From Anaerolineales bacterium UBA4826 (lineage in GTDB: Bacteria > Chloroflexota > Anaerolineae > UBA4142): 7,348 nt of DNA. Under the pieces are notes generated by a model. That model did not search any database. It worked only from the letters and a program-made list of their open reading frames with translations, and was not told the DNA's origin. Shown here piece by piece: positions 6,184-7,348 of this stretch. Location of the stretch: assembly GCA_002400365.1 (NCBI GenBank), contig DHFK01000121.1, forward strand, positions 25,744 to 33,091, given 5' to 3'. The translations under genes were made by a program, and so were the position numbers. Every line of letters begins with the position of its first letter. The first letter of the stretch is position 1.

Positions 6184-7193
6184 CGATACCCGGCTTGGAC
6201 TATGCTTTTCTGCGCTACATGCAAGTGCGGCGCGAAACCCAGCGGGAGATTCAAAAGATTTACCTGCCGCGCTTTGCGGATTGCCACCGCGTCGTTGACC
6301 TCGGCTGCGGCGACGGCGATTTTGTGGCATTGCTGGCAGAACAGGGACACGAAGCCCTGGGCGTAGATAGCGACGCGCAAGAAGTCGCCTACGCGCGCTC
6401 AGCGAACATCCCGGTCGCGGAAGCAGACGTCTTCGATTGGCTTACGGCGGAAGCGGACGCGGTGGAAAAGGGAGAGCGCCCGGCGTGGGACGGCGTCTTT
6501 AGCGCGCACTTGGTCGAGCATCTGCGCTACGAGCGGGTCTTGGATCTGATTCGACTCTCCTATCGCATTTTGCGACCCGGCGGCAAAATCATTCTTGCCA
6601 CGCCGAATGTGCGCGGGCTTTTCTCGCATCTCGAGATGTTCTACATGCACTTTGGGCACGAGACCTTTTATCATCCCCAGTTGCTTTGCTTTTTTCTAGA
6701 GTACTGCGGTTTCACCGGGACAGAGATCGGAGAAAATCTGCAAACCGGTTCTCCGCTTTTGGGACTTCACATCAAGAATATCCGGGAACATCAGAGCCAA
6801 CAGGTTTTGAAACAATATCTCGCGACCCCGCTCGATCCGATCCGGTTTCCCGATCCGATACGTTATGAGCACGATCTACCGGGCAAGCGAAACCCCTTGG
6901 CGCGCCTCTGGCATTGGGGCAAGATGTTTTTGGTGCGGAAGATCGTTTTCCCCTTCCTCGACCCGGTGGTAAAGCAGCTCAACGATAACTTGAACAGTCT
7001 GGGGCAAATAAACGAACGAATCGCTGCGCTGAACGCGAACGTGGCTCAACTCAACGCGGGTTTTAGCCAAGTCGATGACGACTTGGCGCGGATCAACATC
7101 GCGCTCACGCAAACCGCCGATGGATTTGCGCGCATGGATGGCGCGTTCGAAGTCTTCGTCGCGGCAACCAAACCGGAAAAGAAGAACACATAA
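6180..7193 (+). CDS. SAM-dependent methyltransferase with long C-terminal heptad-repeat helix; possible glycan chain-capping enzyme
   Basis: The 337-residue protein has a class I methyltransferase fold: motif I VVDLGCGDGDF (38-48), the acidic D63 after strand 2 (GVDSD), HLVEHL (110-115), LRPGG (131-135) and TPNVRGLF (141-148), as in the Methyltransf_11/23 group. A hydrophobic stretch at about 247-263 may sit on the membrane. From about 277 to 323 hydrophobic residues repeat in a strict 4-3 spacing (I277, I281, L284, V288, L291, F295, V298, L302, I305, L309, T312, F316, M319, F323), a strong coiled-coil prediction. ATG 6180 overlaps the Wzt stop as ATGA, with GGGAG at 6164-6168. Placement after a Wzt carrying a glycan-recognition domain suggests O-methylation of the glycan, perhaps at its growing end as in WbdD. 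That role and the sugar acceptor are inference. A side-modifying or unrelated methyltransferase is possible. Confidence 0.85.
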   Translation: MTIPGLDYAFLRYMQVRRETQREIQKIYLPRFADCHRVVDLGCGDGDFVALLAEQGHEALGVDSDAQEVAYARSANIPVAEADVFDWLTAEADAVEKGERPAWDGVFSAHLVEHLRYERVLDLIRLSYRILRPGGKIILATPNVRGLFSHLEMFYMHFGHETFYHPQLLCFFLEYCGFTGTEIGENLQTGSPLLGLHIKNIREHQSQQVLKQYLATPLDPIRFPDPIRYEHDLPGKRNPLARLWHWGKMFLVRKIVFPFLDPVVKQLNDNLNSLGQINERIAALNANVAQLNAGFSQVDDDLARINIALTQTADGFARMDGAFEVFVAATKPEKKNT

Positions 7194-7210
7194 CGTAGGA
7201 TACATTTTTC

Positions 7211-7216
7211 AGGAGA
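7211..7216 (+). promoter_or_regulatory. Ribosome binding site deciding the GTG start of rfbC
   Basis: AGGAGA lies 6 nt before GTG 7223. No ATG is available in this frame in the visible part, so this strong site fixes the GTG start. The 29-nt gap after the methyltransferase stop shows no terminator. Confidence 0.8.
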
Positions 7217-7222
7217 CCCACC

Positions 7223-7348
7223 GTGGAAACATTCTTGACCAAGACCCCGTTGGAAGGCGTGTCCGTCATTGACATCAAGTTCTTTCGCGACGAGCGCGGC
7301 TTCTTCATCGAGAACTATCACAAGCAGCGCTTTCTGGAGGTCGGCATC
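7223..7348 (+). CDS. rfbC: dTDP-4-dehydrorhamnose 3,5-epimerase, N-terminal fragment (cut by right edge)
   Basis: The 42 visible residues (start VETFLTKTPLEGVSVID) match the N-terminus of RmlC/RfbC, a cytoplasmic cupin enzyme. It epimerises dTDP-4-keto-6-deoxy-D-glucose at C3 and C5 in dTDP-L-rhamnose synthesis. The family pattern F-x-D-E-R-G-F-F-x-E-x-Y is present as FRDERGFFIENY (21-32), followed by the usual F-x-x-x-G-I. About 140 more residues are expected beyond the edge. The start is GTG, with AGGAGA 6 nt upstream. It lies 29 nt after the methyltransferase gene on the same strand, so it is probably in the same operon and links the exported glycan to rhamnose or a related 6-deoxyhexose. 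A different dTDP-sugar epimerase of the same fold cannot be excluded from so short a piece. Confidence 0.85.
   Translation, partial: METFLTKTPLEGVSVIDIKFFRDERGFFIENYHKQRFLEVGI

Overview
The window looks like chromosomal DNA of a Chloroflexota bacterium, probably of the Anaerolineae type. This is an inference from three things: fairly GC-rich coding sequence, a regulator that places a LuxR-type HTH in front of a membrane segment and a Kelch propeller, and a C-terminal '-YSILLPVIR' tail resembling the YLPLV-like ends I recall on surface proteins of that phylum. All of the sequence is protein-coding or short spacer. I see no tRNA, rRNA, CRISPR array or insertion sequence.

Left half, minus strand (read from about 4040 down to 1). 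A membrane-anchored one-component regulator (LuxR-type HTH, one TM segment, six Kelch blades) is followed by a MacA/HlyD-type periplasmic-adaptor-like protein and then by a MacB-type ABC permease that runs off the left edge. The regulator has a good sigma70-type promoter. The adaptor gene has its own promoter, inside a perfect 8-bp inverted repeat. A near-perfect 20-bp palindrome sits between the adaptor and permease genes. The ATPase for this efflux pump is not in the window.

Right half, plus strand (from about 4095 to the right edge). Four genes are tightly packed: an ABC-2 polysaccharide exporter permease (Wzm type), its ATPase with a C-terminal glycan-binding-type domain (Wzt type), a SAM-dependent methyltransferase with a long C-terminal heptad-repeat helix, and the beginning of dTDP-4-dehydrorhamnose 3,5-epimerase (rfbC/rmlC). 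The first three genes overlap (23 nt and 4 nt) and the fourth follows after 29 nt, so this is one operon. Together they suggest ABC-dependent export of a rhamnose-containing surface glycan whose chain end may be methylated before recognition by the Wzt C-terminal domain.

The two halves are divergent, with predicted -35 boxes about 10 bp apart near 4038-4058. The most interesting idea is that the Kelch regulator senses something outside the membrane, possibly the exported glycan, and controls one or both units. Two copies of the palindromic core CCTTGCGAAGG, one in the regulator leader and one just after its start codon, are candidate operators or RNA-pairing partners.
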